This document shows positions 46,583 to 57,784 of a stretch of DNA of 64,000 bases, one piece after another (within the stretch, counting starts at the first letter, position 1; each line of letters begins with the position of its first letter). The notes below the pieces were generated by a model, which did not search any database, was not told the DNA's origin, and saw nothing but the letters and a program-made list of their open reading frames with translations. Location of the stretch: contig NZ_KB899992.1 in NCBI RefSeq assembly GCF_000378505.1, positions 186,001 through 250,000 of the forward strand, given 5' to 3'. The stretch is from Modicisalibacter luteus DSM 23508. GTDB taxonomy: Bacteria > Pseudomonadota > Gammaproteobacteria > Pseudomonadales > Halomonadaceae. The position numbers were made by a program, and so were the translations under genes.

Positions 46583-47491
46583 ATCAAACCGCTGTTTTCG
46601 CATGGGCCGGTGCCCGGCTATCGCATGCTGTTATGCGCCATCATCGCGTTTGCGTTGATGTTCGCCGAGCAGCGCGTGCCGCGCATGACAGAGTACCGTG
46701 CTCATCTCTCTACGCTGGTGGCTCCTGTGCAGTGGGTTGTCAGTCTGCCCAGCGAGGGCCTCACTTGGGGAGCGCTGGTACTTTCCGACCAAGGCGAACT
46801 CATCGAAGAGAACCGGCATCTGCGTGAGCAATTGCTGAAGCTGTCCCATCGTGTACAGCGCATGGCCAGCCTCACGGCAGAGAATGTGCGTCTGCGTGAG
46901 CTTCTCGGTGCGGCACGGCGTAGCGGCATGCCATATATCACCGCCGAGCTATTGTCGCTGGATTCCGACCCCTTCACCTACCAAATGGTCATCGACCGGG
47001 GGCGCAGCGACGGCGTCTATGCCGGGCAGCCGGTCATGGACGCGTCCGGCCTGATCGGTCAAGTCACTTCCGTCTCCGCGTATACCAGCCGCGTGCTGAT
47101 GCTGGCCGATGCCAGTCATGCCGTACCGGTGAAGATAAATCGCAATGGCTTGCGCTTCATCGTCCAAGGCTCGGGGCGCTATGACTCCCTGGATGTACTG
47201 CATGTACCGGATACCGCTGATATACGTGAAGGGGACCTACTGGTTACCTCCGGCTTGGCCGGGCGATTTCCCGAAGGCTATCCGGTCGCTCGCGTTGTCG
47301 AGGTCGTCCATGATCCGGGCGAACCTTTTGCGCAGGTCAGGGCCGAACCGGTATCGCAGCCCGAGCGCTCCCGTCATTTCCTGTTGCTATTCCCGCCACC
47401 GCCTGCCGAAGTGGCCGACCAGGCACTCGACGCTGCCATCCGACTCGGTAATGAAGCCAACGCGGCCAGTGCGAGTGAGGAGAGTGAGTGA
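46583..47491 (+). CDS. mreC: Rod-shape-determining protein MreC, apparent AUC start
   Basis: MreC is a bitopic membrane protein organising the elongation machinery in the periplasm. The conserved N terminus (MKPIFSRGP in E. coli) is present as I-K-P-L-F-S-H-G-P-V-P-G-Y-R from ATC 46583, with GGGGGAAGG (46571-46579) just upstream; there is no ATG, GTG or TTG at that site. The first standard in-frame start is GTG 46610, which has no ribosome site and would delete KPLFSHGP. The helix is about residues 15-33, then a coiled coil (ENRHLREQLLKLSHRVQRMASLTAENVRLRELLG), then two beta-barrel domains. Length from ATC is 302 residues. Confidence 0.9.
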   Translation: MKPLFSHGPVPGYRMLLCAIIAFALMFAEQRVPRMTEYRAHLSTLVAPVQWVVSLPSEGLTWGALVLSDQGELIEENRHLREQLLKLSHRVQRMASLTAENVRLRELLGAARRSGMPYITAELLSLDSDPFTYQMVIDRGRSDGVYAGQPVMDASGLIGQVTSVSAYTSRVLMLADASHAVPVKINRNGLRFIVQGSGRYDSLDVLHVPDTADIREGDLLVTSGLAGRFPEGYPVARVVEVVHDPGEPFAQVRAEPVSQPERSRHFLLLFPPPPAEVADQALDAAIRLGNEANAASASEESE

Positions 47492-47979
47492 TGGCAGCGC
47501 ATACCTTTCGTGGTCTGTTGATGATCTGGTTGAGCCTGCTACTGGCATTGTGCCTGCAGGTCATGCCGTTACCTGATGCCTGGCTGGTCTGGCGTCCCGA
47601 TTGGCTGGGGCTGATTCTGGTTTACTGGTGTGTGGTAGCGCCCCAGCGGGCGGGCGTGTTCTATGGCTTCGTACTGGGCTTGCTGCTCGATCTGATTGAA
47701 GGATCACCGCTAGGTCAGAATGCCCTGGTGTTTTCATTGCTCGCCTACCTTGCCCTGTTGCTGTATCAGCGCATGAGAGCCTATGCCTTGGTACAGCAGG
47801 CCGTAATGGTCTTTATCTTGCTGGGCATCGTACAGCTCGTAGAGCAGTGGCTGCGTACCATTTTCGGGCCGTTTTCCATTAACTTGGCATTTTTGCTATC
47901 GGCGTTGATTGGCGCAGTTCTGTGGCCTTGGTTCTTTACGCTGCTACAGGCCGTGCGTCGCCGACTAAGCATCATTTAA
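47491..47979 (+). CDS. mreD: Rod-shape-determining protein MreD
   Basis: A 162-residue inner-membrane protein with five to six helices: FRGLLMIWLSLLLALCLQVMPLPDAWLVWRPDWLGLILVYWCV matches MreD, and DLIEGSPLGQNAL is the central motif. ATG 47491 is chosen because the E. coli protein begins similarly; a GTG directly before it is also possible. It overlaps the mreC stop. It partners MreC and the RodA/PBP2 complex. Confidence 0.93.
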   Translation: MAAHTFRGLLMIWLSLLLALCLQVMPLPDAWLVWRPDWLGLILVYWCVVAPQRAGVFYGFVLGLLLDLIEGSPLGQNALVFSLLAYLALLLYQRMRAYALVQQAVMVFILLGIVQLVEQWLRTIFGPFSINLAFLLSALIGAVLWPWFFTLLQAVRRRLSII

Positions 47980-47995
47980 CGACAAGGAGCGATAC

Positions 47996-48583
47996 GTGTC
48001 GTCTGCGCTGCTACGCCTCGCATCGGCGTCGCCACGGCGCCTCGAATTGTTGTCCTCGATAGGCTTCGACGCCGAGCGCGATATAGAAGTCATGCCGGTC
48101 GATATCGACGAGACACCGCATGAGGGCGAGTCGCCCGAGGCCTATGTCTTGCGCCTGGCACTAGCCAAAGCGTCAGCGGGCGCTGAGACAACCACATTGC
48201 CGACGTTGGGGTCGGATACCGCGGTGGTAGTGGCGGATCGGATTCTCGGCAAACCGACCAGCCGTGACCATGCTCTCGACATGTTGTCGCTTTTGTCGGG
48301 CCGTAGCCATGAGGTCATGACTGCCGTGGCAATTAGTGGCCCAGAAGGGCTGCTGACAACCCGTGTCACCACGCGCGTCTTCATGCGCCATATCGAAGCG
48401 CACGAAATGGCGGCCTATTGGGCCAGTGGCGAACCTGTCGACAAGGCGGGGGGCTATGCCATTCAAGGGCGAGCGGCGCTCTTTATTGAGCGTGTCGAGG
48501 GCAGTCATTCGGCTGTTGTCGGCTTGCCTTTGTTCGAGACGGCAAAATTGCTGGCTCGCCAAGGCGTGTCTCTATGGCGATAG
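47996..48583 (+). CDS. maf: Maf-family nucleotide pyrophosphatase
   Basis: Maf/YhdE proteins hydrolyse dTTP, UTP or modified nucleotides to monophosphates. The 195-residue product has the LASASPRRLELL N-terminal motif, SDTAVV with the catalytic Asp, KPTSRDHALDMLSLLSGRSHEVMTAV and a C-terminal YAIQGRAALF...VVGLPL. The start is GTG 47996 behind AAGGAG. The mreD-maf-rng order equals E. coli mreD-yhdE-rng. Confidence 0.94.
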   Translation: MSSALLRLASASPRRLELLSSIGFDAERDIEVMPVDIDETPHEGESPEAYVLRLALAKASAGAETTTLPTLGSDTAVVVADRILGKPTSRDHALDMLSLLSGRSHEVMTAVAISGPEGLLTTRVTTRVFMRHIEAHEMAAYWASGEPVDKAGGYAIQGRAALFIERVEGSHSAVVGLPLFETAKLLARQGVSLWR

Positions 48584-48667
48584 CCTGGATCGTTATCGCC
48601 GCCTTCTCTGTGTCATAATCGGATCAACCCCTAGCGGCAAGCCCTAGCGTAACGATAAGGAACCTGC

Positions 48668-50131
48668 ATGAGCGGTGAAGTATTGATCAATCTTACGCCG
48701 ATGGAAACCCGCGTTGCCGTGGTCGAGAACGGGGTTCTGCAGGAAGCATTTATCGAACGTAGCCGACGTCGAGGCATCGTTGGCAATATCTATAAGGGCA
48801 AAGTGGCACGTGTACTGCCGGGCATGCAGGCGGCCTTCATCGATATCGGTCTCGAGCGTGCCGCATTCATCCATGCTCATGAGGTGATGCCGCCCAACAC
48901 GCCTTCCGATGAGCAGGTGTCCATCAGTCAGTTATTGCACGAAGGGCAGCCATTGGTCGTCCAGGTTACCAAGGATCCGATCGGTTCCAAGGGGGCGCGC
49001 TTGACGACCCACCTATCGGTGCCGTCGCGCTATCTGGTCTACATGCCCGACTCGGCACATACCGGGGTCTCGCAACGCATCGAGGACGAAGGCGAGCGTG
49101 AGCGGCTCCGTCAGCTAGTCGAAGAGTGCCTGGAAGAGATCGATCACGAGGCGGCAGGTGGCTTCATCATACGCACAGCGGCCGAGGGCGTGGGCAGGGA
49201 AGAGCTGCTCACCGATATGCAGTTTCTGCTAAGACTATGGCGCAAGGTCGGCGAACGTAAGCTAAACGCACCTGCGCCGAGCCGTATCTACGATGACCTG
49301 CCATTGTTCATCCGCACCCTGCGAGATGTCATGCGCGACGATATCGAGAAGGTGCGTATCGATTCTCGGGAGAATTACCTCAAGTTGATGGAGTTCGCCC
49401 AGGAGTTCATGCCTGGCGTAGCCGAGCGCATCGAATACTATCCCGGTGAGCGACCGATCTTCGACCTGTTCAGTGTCGAGGATGAGATCCACAAGGCGTT
49501 GGGCCGCAAGGTCCAGCTCAAGTCGGGCGGCTATCTGGTCATCGACCAGACCGAGGCGATGACCACCATCGACGTCAATACCGGTGGGTACGTCGGGCAT
49601 CGCAACCTTGAGGAAACCATCTTCAAGACCAATCTCGAGGCGGCGACGGCAATTGCCAGGCAGCTTCGCCTGCGCAACCTCGGCGGTATTATCATCATTG
49701 ATTTCATCGACATGGAGGACCCGGAACATCAGCGCCAGGTCCTGCGTGTACTCGAGAAGGCACTCGAGCGCGACCACGCCAAGAACAAGATGACCGGCGT
49801 GACCGAGCTCGGCCTGGTGCAGTTGACGCGTAAACGGACTCGGGAGAGCCTGGAGCAGACCCTGTGCGAATCCTGTCCGACCTGTCAGGGACGCGGCACC
49901 CTCAAGACGCCCGAGACGATTTGCTACGAAATCTTCCGTGAAATACTCCGTGAAGAGCGGGCCTATAGCCCTGAAACTTACATGGTGCTGGCCTCGCAAT
50001 CCGTGGTCGACAGACTTCTCGATGAGGAGTCCGCCGCCGTGGCCGATCTGGAGATTTTCATCGGCAAGACAATCCGCTTCCAGGTCGAGGCTCATTACTC
50101 CCAAGAGCAGTACGATATCGTATTGATGTGA
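48668..50131 (+). CDS. rng: Ribonuclease G
   Basis: RNase G processes 16S rRNA 5' ends and decays some mRNAs. The 487-residue protein lacks the RNase E C-terminal scaffold. It contains an S1 domain (about 38-125, GIVGNIYKGKVARVLPGMQAAFIDIGLERAAFIH), the catalytic Asp pair region (TIDVNTGGYVG and IIIIDFIDM) and the zinc-link cysteines in CESCPTCQGRG. The start follows AAGGAA. It is in the mre-maf cluster as in E. coli. Confidence 0.97.
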   Translation: MSGEVLINLTPMETRVAVVENGVLQEAFIERSRRRGIVGNIYKGKVARVLPGMQAAFIDIGLERAAFIHAHEVMPPNTPSDEQVSISQLLHEGQPLVVQVTKDPIGSKGARLTTHLSVPSRYLVYMPDSAHTGVSQRIEDEGERERLRQLVEECLEEIDHEAAGGFIIRTAAEGVGREELLTDMQFLLRLWRKVGERKLNAPAPSRIYDDLPLFIRTLRDVMRDDIEKVRIDSRENYLKLMEFAQEFMPGVAERIEYYPGERPIFDLFSVEDEIHKALGRKVQLKSGGYLVIDQTEAMTTIDVNTGGYVGHRNLEETIFKTNLEAATAIARQLRLRNLGGIIIIDFIDMEDPEHQRQVLRVLEKALERDHAKNKMTGVTELGLVQLTRKRTRESLEQTLCESCPTCQGRGTLKTPETICYEIFREILREERAYSPETYMVLASQSVVDRLLDEESAAVADLEIFIGKTIRFQVEAHYSQEQYDIVLM

Positions 50132-50265
50132 GCCGCTCGCGTTATGCCTGCCGGTTCGAGGGCGTCTTGGCGCGGGTCTGCAGAACTTGCGTAGCGTCAA
50201 CAGGTCTGTCGATCGATTGAGGGGGCAAGGAAGCTGCAGCATGGACCAGGGGGCAGGTAATTGAT

Positions 50266-53200
50266 ATGGCAACGCCACGCATCGTGCTGCGGTGGGTACT
50301 GACTTTGCTGGCTATCGTTCTGGCGGTGGCAGCAATGCTGATAGGCGGAGTGCGTGTTGCCATGCATCAGAGCGACACGCTGCGCGAAGAACTTGGCGCT
50401 TGGTTGACCGGCCAGTTCAGCGCTAGCATGCAACTGGGCCAGCTCAACACCTCCATGCATGGGCTCGATCCTTCCGTGTCGATCGATGACCTGCAACTGA
50501 TCTCGCATGCCAGCGTCGATCCCTATTCCCTTCTCGATATCAAGCAGTTAAGCCTGCGCCTCGATATTCTGTCCTCGCTGCGTGCTGGCTATCCTGTGCT
50601 GGCCGGGGCCCGGGTTGAGGATGCCACGCTACACCTTTATCAAGACCGTCAGGGCAAGTGGTCCTGGCCTGCGCCTGCCAGATTACCGAACGAGATCGTT
50701 CCCGATAGCGGTTTTGCGATTGCCGACATCGATCAGGTGACCGAGCTGTTGTTACGCCAGCGGTTGCAGGCCAAGAACCTCCAGGTCGTGCTGCACGGCA
50801 TTGACGATACTGTGACGATGACGGCGCCACGTGTGGTAATGGCAGGCAGCGACCAGGGCGCCCGCTTGGAAGGAAAAGTCTTCCTCGAGGGGGAAAACCG
50901 CTACGCGCTGGAGTTCATTCTGGAAACGGCACCCAGCGACAGGACGCCGGAAGAGTATCAGGCGTCGCTGCAGGTTAGAGCGGACTTGAATAGCCTGTCG
51001 CGGCTGGGGCGCTTGGTTACGCAGCCTACGCCGCTCAACTTCGAGGCCGTGCAGGGCTCGGCTGTCTTATGGGGATTCTGGCGTAACGGGCGCCTGCAGG
51101 ATGCCCGTGCCGAGCTGGACATTATCGAACTCGGTTTCGGCGATCCAGGAGCAGGCGGGTCATTACAGGGCGTCGGTGCTCAAGCGCAGTGGCTGCGCGG
51201 CGAGCAGGATAACTGGCAGGCTTGGATTACACCTACCTCATCGGCCTCCGAGACGCCCGGTGCCTGGCCCATGCCTCGGCATCTTTACGCTGAAGGCAAC
51301 GACCAGAGTTGGACATTACGCAGTTCCTCCTTCGATATTGGTGAACTGGCAGCCTGGAGCCAGCGGTTGGCAGTGTCGACTGGACTGTCTGAAGCTATTG
51401 GTGGTCTGGATCCCACTGGTCGGGTAGAAGGTCTGTCGGTGGGCTGGCGCCAAGGGCAATGGCAGTCACATGCCTTACTCGAAAACTTCTCGGTGGATAC
51501 CTGGCAGGGCGCGCCGGGAGGAGGCCCTTTCGATGCTTGGGTAGAGACAACAGGAAAGCGTGGGCAGGTCACGTTCACCGGTGCACCCGGCATGGCCTTG
51601 AACCTTCCCGAGACCTTTGAGGCGCCACTTGAGGTCGACGCCATTGCAGGAGAGGTTTCTTGGATTTATGGCGGTGATGCCTGGCGCATTGGCGGAAAGG
51701 ATTTGGAGGCGGTCTGGCGAGGCGCCAAGCTTAATGGCGAGTTCGGGTTGGTAACGTCCGGCGAAAGTCCCGGTGAGTTCGAGCTTCGCCTGGATATGGC
51801 CAATATCGATGCCATTGAGACGCCGCTCATGGCATGGCTTCCTGCCAAGGTGCTCGGCCCCGACCTGCGTGACTGGTTGGGGCAAGGCATTGCCGGAAGG
51901 GTTCCTCAAGGCAATCTCTATGTTCAGCACACGCTAGATGACGACCTCGACACGAGTGAGGCCAGGGAAGATGAGGAATTCGATGGCAAGCTGCGCCTGA
52001 ATCTCCAGGTTGAAGACGGCCGCCTGCCTTTTGACCCTTTATGGCCAGCGTTGGAACATGTCAGCGGGGAATTGACGGTCAACGGAGAAACCCTTCATGC
52101 CGATGTCGCGCACGCCGAAGTCAGCGGTCTGATCAGCGAGGGCGCAAAAGTGACACTACAAGATGATCTGTTGCGCATCGAGGGGCCGGTGAGCGGCTCG
52201 AGCCAATCGCTTCTGGATTTTCTGGTGGCCAGTCCACTGGAGGGCATGGACACGTTTGCGAAGTGGCGCAGCGAAGGTCAGGTTAAGGGACAGCTGTCGC
52301 TGACGGCGCCGATGGTAGAGGGCAATGAGGTCGAAAATAGTGAGGCGTTGGAGGTCGACGTCAAAGCCAGTCTCGATGTGCCGAGCGTGACCTTGCCACA
52401 GTCGGAGCTGACACTGGGTAACCTCAACGGCCAGTTGCATTATCAACATGTAAGGAATGAGGATACGCTGACCGGCGAACTCGGCGCCCGGGTTTTCGAA
52501 GGACCGGTGTTGGCGCGCTTCGACGTCGGTGGCAAAGGGGTGACCCTGGAAGGGCGAGCTTTGGCCCGCGGGCTGCTGGAATGGGCCGGCACGCCGGAGC
52601 TGGACCACCTGCTGGTAGGCTACTTTCCCTATACTGCGCATCTCGATCTGCAAGGCGAGCAGCCTAATCTGACCCTCGACAGTGATTTGCAAGGATTGGC
52701 CATCCTGCTACCCGCGCCATTCGGCAAGCAACTCGACGAGCGGGTGCCCTTGCATGTCGAATCGACGTTGGGCGAACTCATGCGTGTGGACGTAGCCGAT
52801 CGGCTCAGGGCACGTTGGCGTACGCGTGGAGAGCAAGTCTCGCAGGGGCAGGTTTGGCTGGAGCGTTGGCCGGCGTCGCCGGATTGGCCGAGCGGTCCTG
52901 GCTGGGAAGTCATCTGGCGGTCGTCAGGTCTGCCACTGGCACGTTGGAAGAATGCGTTGGCGAGCGTGTCGCTAACCGATACGGCGGAAACGTCGCCTCA
53001 GGGCCCATCGGCACTGCGTCGGATCGTGGTCGACACCAACTGCCTGCGATGGGAGCAACGCTGCCTGGGGTCGCTGAATGCCTCACTGGCTCCGGTAGGC
53101 GGCGGTTGGCATATCGGCCTGGCCGGCAGCTTGGCGCAAGGCGAAGCAGAATATTTTCCGCAACGCGCGAGGCCGCTGGACATTGCGCTTTCGAGCCTGT

Positions 53201-54117
53201 CGCTGGACGCTCTGCTGCCTGAGGCGCCCTCACCGGAATCCACCGGGCTGCTTGGCCAAGTCGCGACCCCACCCGAGTCGGCCGCGTTACCGGCGATGTT
53301 GGCCCGGCTTCCCTCAGGTCAGGTCAATATTGATTCTCTCCAGTATCAAGGGCGGCAGGTAGGACCGTTCGCGGCCAGTTGGAATGCGACGGCAGAGCGC
53401 TTGAGCATCAAGCCGCTGTCGCTGACGCTGGGAGAGGTCATTGCCAAAGGTGAATTGATCTGGGAAAAGTCAGGGATTGAGAGCAGCCTGACCCGCTTGA
53501 GGATCGCCTTGTCGGGTGGTGACTTGGGCTCGCTGATCGAGGCGTTGGGGCAGCCTGCCCCCTTGCGTAGTGAGTCGACCCAGGTCCAGACTCAATTGGC
53601 ATGGCCCGGGGCGCCTTGGCAGTTTGCTCTGGAACGTTCGCGCGGCAGCATCGAGGCGGAACTCGAGGATGGGCGGTTCCTGACGTTGGAATCCCCCTCT
53701 GCACGCCTGGTCGGCCTGCTCAATGTCGATAATCTGTTGCGCCGGCTACGCCTGGACTTCTCCGACGTAACAGGGCAGGGCACGGCGTTCGACAGCGTGA
53801 CCGGGAGTGCGACATTGTATGATGGTCGCCTTGAGACGCGAGGTCCGGTTGAAATCGATGGCCCATCCACTCAGTTTACGCTGAAAGGCAGTGTCAACCT
53901 TGCTGCAAGGCAGCTCGACCTGCTTCTGGGAATTACATTACCGGTCAGCCAGAACCTGCCGCTGGCCGCGGTACTTATTGGAGCGCCTTACGTCGGTGGC
54001 GCGCTTTTCCTGGCCGACAAGGTATTTGGTGGCTGGATCGACAAGGTCACACGAATTCACTACCGCGTGCAGGGTCCATGGACCTCGCCGCAGATCACAC
54101 TGGAAAATGCCGAATGA
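50266..54117 (+). CDS. yhdP: YhdP/AsmA-like intermembrane phospholipid transport protein
   Basis: A 1283-residue AsmA-family protein with one N-terminal inner-membrane helix ([24 protein letters not shown], about 7-30), a long periplasmic beta-groove region, and a C-terminal hydrophobic segment ([31 protein letters not shown]). YhdP bridges inner and outer membranes and helps move phospholipids outward, with partly redundant TamB and YdbH. Gene order rng-yhdP-tldD equals E. coli. Its stop overlaps the tldD start. Confidence 0.93.
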   Translation: MATPRIVLRWVLTLLAIVLAVAAMLIGGVRVAMHQSDTLREELGAWLTGQFSASMQLGQLNTSMHGLDPSVSIDDLQLISHASVDPYSLLDIKQLSLRLDILSSLRAGYPVLAGARVEDATLHLYQDRQGKWSWPAPARLPNEIVPDSGFAIADIDQVTELLLRQRLQAKNLQVVLHGIDDTVTMTAPRVVMAGSDQGARLEGKVFLEGENRYALEFILETAPSDRTPEEYQASLQVRADLNSLSRLGRLVTQPTPLNFEAVQGSAVLWGFWRNGRLQDARAELDIIELGFGDPGAGGSLQGVGAQAQWLRGEQDNWQAWITPTSSASETPGAWPMPRHLYAEGNDQSWTLRSSSFDIGELAAWSQRLAVSTGLSEAIGGLDPTGRVEGLSVGWRQGQWQSHALLENFSVDTWQGAPGGGPFDAWVETTGKRGQVTFTGAPGMALNLPETFEAPLEVDAIAGEVSWIYGGDAWRIGGKDLEAVWRGAKLNGEFGLVTSGESPGEFELRLDMANIDAIETPLMAWLPAKVLGPDLRDWLGQGIAGRVPQGNLYVQHTLDDDLDTSEAREDEEFDGKLRLNLQVEDGRLPFDPLWPALEHVSGELTVNGETLHADVAHAEVSGLISEGAKVTLQDDLLRIEGPVSGSSQSLLDFLVASPLEGMDTFAKWRSEGQVKGQLSLTAPMVEGNEVENSEALEVDVKASLDVPSVTLPQSELTLGNLNGQLHYQHVRNEDTLTGELGARVFEGPVLARFDVGGKGVTLEGRALARGLLEWAGTPELDHLLVGYFPYTAHLDLQGEQPNLTLDSDLQGLAILLPAPFGKQLDERVPLHVESTLGELMRVDVADRLRARWRTRGEQVSQGQVWLERWPASPDWPSGPGWEVIWRSSGLPLARWKNALASVSLTDTAETSPQGPSALRRIVVDTNCLRWEQRCLGSLNASLAPVGGGWHIGLAGSLAQGEAEYFPQRARPLDIALSSLSLDALLPEAPSPESTGLLGQVATPPESAALPAMLARLPSGQVNIDSLQYQGRQVGPFAASWNATAERLSIKPLSLTLGEVIAKGELIWEKSGIESSLTRLRIALSGGDLGSLIEALGQPAPLRSESTQVQTQLAWPGAPWQFALERSRGSIEAELEDGRFLTLESPSARLVGLLNVDNLLRRLRLDFSDVTGQGTAFDSVTGSATLYDGRLETRGPVEIDGPSTQFTLKGSVNLAARQLDLLLGITLPVSQNLPLAAVLIGAPYVGGALFLADKVFGGWIDKVTRIHYRVQGPWTSPQITLENAE

Positions 54118-55568
54118 CGCAATTGACCGAATCTCCGCTTGACGAGGCCATTGCCACGCTGCTGGCACCGGGAGGCCTGGATGCCGAGGCACTTGAGCCT
54201 GGATTGAGCCATGCGCTGGGGCCGGGTATCGATTACGCGGATCTTTACTTCCAGCGCAGTTGGCATGAGAGTTGGGTGCTTGAAGATGGTGAGGTCAAGG
54301 ATGCCAGCTACAGCATCGATGGCGGCGTGGGGGTAAGGGCGCTAGCTGGCGAGAAGACTGGCTTTGCCTATTCCAATCAGATCACTGCCGAGGCGCTGGC
54401 CGAAACCGGCAGAACCGCTTCGGGTATCGCCCGCAGCGGGGCACGCCTAGATCGTGCCCCGGCCAGAATGGTCACAGCGCCGCTGCATTATACCGGCGTT
54501 GACCCCCTCTCTGGCCTGACCGCCGAGGATAAGATCGTCATGCTCAAGCAGGCCGATCGCGTGGCGCGTGCTGCCGATCCGGCCGTGACTCAGGTCAGCG
54601 CATCGCTGACCGGTGAGCATGAAGTGGTTCTGGTGCGTGCCAGCGACGGGACGTTAGCTGCGGATATTCGCCCTCTGGTACGCCTGAATGTCAGTGTTAT
54701 TGTCGCGAAGAATGGGCGCCGCGAGCGGGGAAGCGCAGGTGGCGGAGGCCGTTATGCCATGTCGCGGCTACGCGACGAGAATGCCGCCGAGCGCTTCGCC
54801 AAGGAAGCGGTACGCCAGGCGCTGGTTAATGTGGAGGCGGTAGATGCGCCGGCCGGCCAAATGCCGGTAGTGCTGGGTTCCGGCTGGCCCGGAATTCTAC
54901 TCCACGAAGCGGTCGGCCATGGACTCGAGGGCGATTTCAACCGCAAGGGTAGCTCAGCATTTGCTGGGCGCATGGGGCAGCGGGTCGCTGCGCCAGGGGT
55001 CACCGTGGTCGACGATGCTACCTTGGCGGATCGCCGAGGATCGATGAGCATCGATGATGAAGGGACGCCTGGGGCTTATACGCCGCTGATCGAAGATGGC
55101 ATCCTGGTTGGCTACATGCAGGACAAACTGAATGCGCGTTTGATGGGCATGGCACCCACCGGGAATGCGCGCCGCGAGTCTTATGCCCATCTGCCCATGC
55201 CACGTATGACCAATACCTACATGCTGGCCGGGCAGGACGATCCCGAAGATATTATCAAGAGCGTGAAGCGCGGACTCTACGCGGTCAGCTTTGGCGGTGG
55301 CCAGGTGGATATCACCTCCGGCAAGTTCGTGTTCTCGGCCAGTGAAGCCTACCTGATCGAGGATGGACGTATTACCACGCCGGTCAAGGGCGCCACACTG
55401 ATCGGCAACGGGCCGGACGCCATGGGCCGGGTATCGATGATCGGCCATGACATGGCGCTAGACACCGGTATCGGCGTCTGTGGCAAGGAAGGACAAGGTG
55501 TGCCAGTGGGTGTCGGTCAGCCAACGTTGAAGTTGGATGAGATCACTGTCGGTGGTACTCAATCTTGA
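54114..55568 (+). CDS. tldD: Metalloprotease TldD
   Basis: TldD is the active subunit of the TldD/TldE protease that matures small peptides such as microcins and degrades CcdA. From ATG 54114 (overlapping the yhdP stop as ATGA) it has 484 residues. The metal site HEAVGH is at residues 264-269 within [22 protein letters not shown]. The partner gene, pmbA (tldE), is at 56269. Confidence 0.96.
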   Translation: MTQLTESPLDEAIATLLAPGGLDAEALEPGLSHALGPGIDYADLYFQRSWHESWVLEDGEVKDASYSIDGGVGVRALAGEKTGFAYSNQITAEALAETGRTASGIARSGARLDRAPARMVTAPLHYTGVDPLSGLTAEDKIVMLKQADRVARAADPAVTQVSASLTGEHEVVLVRASDGTLAADIRPLVRLNVSVIVAKNGRRERGSAGGGGRYAMSRLRDENAAERFAKEAVRQALVNVEAVDAPAGQMPVVLGSGWPGILLHEAVGHGLEGDFNRKGSSAFAGRMGQRVAAPGVTVVDDATLADRRGSMSIDDEGTPGAYTPLIEDGILVGYMQDKLNARLMGMAPTGNARRESYAHLPMPRMTNTYMLAGQDDPEDIIKSVKRGLYAVSFGGGQVDITSGKFVFSASEAYLIEDGRITTPVKGATLIGNGPDAMGRVSMIGHDMALDTGIGVCGKEGQGVPVGVGQPTLKLDEITVGGTQS

Positions 55569-55698
55569 AGAGGGAAGCGGCCGCGCTCGACGAGGCGGTG
55601 TTGGGGCTGAGTTCGCAATGCTCATTCTTCGCCAACTAGCCTCGTCGTTGCTCGTGACGCTTCCAAAGGCAAATGTGGCTCAGTGGTCCCTGTGCACA

Positions 55699-56202
55699 CT
55701 ACATGCCCGCTGTGTCGCGGATCAGCTTGAAGAGCTTACGGGCATTAGTCGGCGGCTTGTCGCGTTCACGCTCGTTACGGGCGTTGCGTATCAGTTGGCG
55801 CAGTGCCTGGCGGTCGACGTTGGGGTGGTCGGCGATAAACGGTTCGAGGGCCTCGTCATCGTCGATGAGCCGGTCGCGCCATTTCTCGAGGCGGTGAAAG
55901 GCGTTGTCACGACGGAGCTTTTCCTGCTCGAACTCGTCGAAGGCAGCCTGGATGCCCGTGATGTCTTCGCGGCGCATGACCTTGCCGACGTACTGCATGT
56001 GGCGTCGGCGGCCTTCATGGGAGCGAATGCGTGACGTTTCCTCGACGGCGGCGAGCATGTCCTCGGAGAGAGGCAGTCGCGCTCGCTGGGCGTCGGACAA
56101 CGCAATGATCTTTTCTCCCAGTTCCTGCAGGGCTTGCATTTCCTGCTTGCGCTGGGTCTTGCTCGGGCGACCATCTTGGTCGGCGGGTGAATCAAATGAC
56201 AT
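55699..56202 (-). CDS. yjgA: YjgA/DarP-family ribosome-associated protein (DUF615)
   Basis: A 167-residue, highly charged helical protein that binds 50S assembly intermediates in E. coli. Started at ATG 56202 (MSFDSPADQDGRPSKTQRKQEMQALQELGEKI), because the upstream in-frame start adds a non-conserved leader reaching into pmbA. Family blocks are PSKTQRKQEM, RREGRRRHMQYVGK-like EGRRRHMQYVGKVMR and FIADHPNVDRQALRQLIRNARNE. It is divergent from pmbA, as in E. coli. The 130 bases between it and tldD hold nothing recognisable. Confidence 0.94.
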   Translation of the reverse strand: MSFDSPADQDGRPSKTQRKQEMQALQELGEKIIALSDAQRARLPLSEDMLAAVEETSRIRSHEGRRRHMQYVGKVMRREDITGIQAAFDEFEQEKLRRDNAFHRLEKWRDRLIDDDEALEPFIADHPNVDRQALRQLIRNARNERERDKPPTNARKLFKLIRDTAGM

Positions 56203-56268
56203 GCCATTACCATCAGCATTGGGAGGTTGGTGCAGTATAACAGCCAGCCTCGCGACAAGGAGAACATC

Positions 56269-57609
56269 ATGACTCAGGCTTTCGATGCCGCTGCACAACA
56301 GGCATTGCTGGAGTCGCGTGTCGCTGCCGCCCTTGAGCAGGCACGCAAGTTGGGTGCCGACGCCTGCGAAGTCGGGGCCAGCGTCGACCAGGGGACCGGC
56401 GTCAACGTACGTTTGGGTGAAGTGGAGACGGTCGAGCTTTCACGTGACCAGGGCTTTGCCGTGACAGTCTATGTAGGTAAACGCAAGGGCAGTGCCTCGT
56501 CATCGGATGCTGGCGAGGACTCGATACGTGCCGCGGTGGAAAGAGCCATGGCGATTGCCCGGTATACGGGGGAGGATCCTGCCTCTGGACTGGCCGATGC
56601 TGATCTGATGGCTACGGAATTCCCTGACCTGAAGGTGCATCACCCCTGGCATCTGGATACCGATGAGGCCATCGAACTGGCTCTGGCTTGTGAGGCGGCC
56701 GGGCGAGCCGTGCCCGGAATCACCAACTCCGACGGGGCGGGCTTGAGCAGTGGTGAAGGGGTGCGGGTGTATGGCAACAGCCATGGTTTTCTGGCCGGGT
56801 TGAAAGGCAGCCGGCACTCCTTGTCGTGCATGCTGATCGCTGGTGACGAGCAGGGCATGCAGCGCGACTACGATTACAGTAGCGTACGCGATCCTGCCCT
56901 GCTCGCCTCGCCCGAGTCGATCGGCCAGCGTGCCGCCGAGCGCACCTTAAGCCGTTTGGGAGCGCGCCGCCCGGCAACCGGAAAAATGCCTGTAATGTTT
57001 GCTCCCGAGTTGGCCGGTGGCCTGGTTGGGCACTTTCTCAGTGCGATTGCTGGTGGCTCGCTTTACCGCGAGGCCTCTTTCCTGTGCGACAGGCTTGGTC
57101 AGCCGCTGTTTCCCGACTGGTTCACACTGATGGAGAAGCCCCGTGAAATCGGTGCTATGGCAAGTTCGCCGTTCGATAATGACGGTGTCTACACTCGGGA
57201 TAACGTGTATGTCGAGGGGGGGAAGATCGCCAGTTACATGCTCTCGGCCTACAGCGCGCGTCGCCTGGGTATGACCTCTACGGGGAATGCCGGTGGGGCG
57301 CGTAATGTGCGCATCGAGGCACCACTCGTTTCGCAGCAACAGTTGCTTGCCCGGATGGATCGCGGTGTACTGGTAACCGAGCTTATGGGTCAGGGAATTA
57401 ACGGCGTCACCGGCGATTATTCACGTGGGGCGGCGGGCTTCTGGGTCGAGAACGGCAAGATTCAGTACCCGGTCGAGGAATTTACCATTGCCGGGAACCT
57501 CAATGCCATGTTCGCCAATCTGCTTGGGGTCGGGAACGACATCGATACGCGCGGCAGCATTCATTCTGGAAGCTGGCTGATCGATGACATGACCGTGGCT
57601 GGTAGCTGA
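56269..57609 (+). CDS. pmbA: TldE/PmbA, partner of TldD
   Basis: PmbA (TldE) forms a heterodimeric protease with TldD and lacks the HEXXXH site, as here. From ATG 56269, preceded by AAGGAG, it has 446 residues. Blocks include GADACEVGASVDQGTGVNVRLGEVETVELSRDQG, LLARMDRGVLVTELMGQGINGVTGDYSRGAAGFWVENGKI and the closing FANLLGVGNDIDTRGSIHSGSWLIDDMTVAG. Confidence 0.95.
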   Translation: MTQAFDAAAQQALLESRVAAALEQARKLGADACEVGASVDQGTGVNVRLGEVETVELSRDQGFAVTVYVGKRKGSASSSDAGEDSIRAAVERAMAIARYTGEDPASGLADADLMATEFPDLKVHHPWHLDTDEAIELALACEAAGRAVPGITNSDGAGLSSGEGVRVYGNSHGFLAGLKGSRHSLSCMLIAGDEQGMQRDYDYSSVRDPALLASPESIGQRAAERTLSRLGARRPATGKMPVMFAPELAGGLVGHFLSAIAGGSLYREASFLCDRLGQPLFPDWFTLMEKPREIGAMASSPFDNDGVYTRDNVYVEGGKIASYMLSAYSARRLGMTSTGNAGGARNVRIEAPLVSQQQLLARMDRGVLVTELMGQGINGVTGDYSRGAAGFWVENGKIQYPVEEFTIAGNLNAMFANLLGVGNDIDTRGSIHSGSWLIDDMTVAGS

Positions 57610-57625
57610 ATTCGTCGTACTGCGG

Positions 57626-57652
57626 CCAGCCCTGAATATCAGGGTACTGGTC
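57626..57652 (+). terminator. Hairpin downstream of pmbA
   Basis: CCAG-CCCTGA (ending 57635), loop ATA and TCAGGG-TA-CTGG form a long stem with a two-base bulge soon after the pmbA stop. There is no T-tract, so termination efficiency is uncertain. The rest of 57610-57784 contains nothing I recognise. Confidence 0.45.
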
Positions 57653-57784
57653 GTCTTGAAGCTAAAGAGGCCGAGGGTAGGTCAAGGCAGTGGGTATCTC
57701 CTGGAAGAGAAAGGTAGCTCACCAGGACGCGTAGACTTTCGGCCGAGACCTGACCTTGGCGTGGTAGCCTGGCCCAATTTACCG

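Noticed and set aside
55537-56034. Plus-strand frame overlapping the tldD end and yjgA
   Set aside because: It is antisense to the conserved YjgA coding sequence and has no recognisable product.
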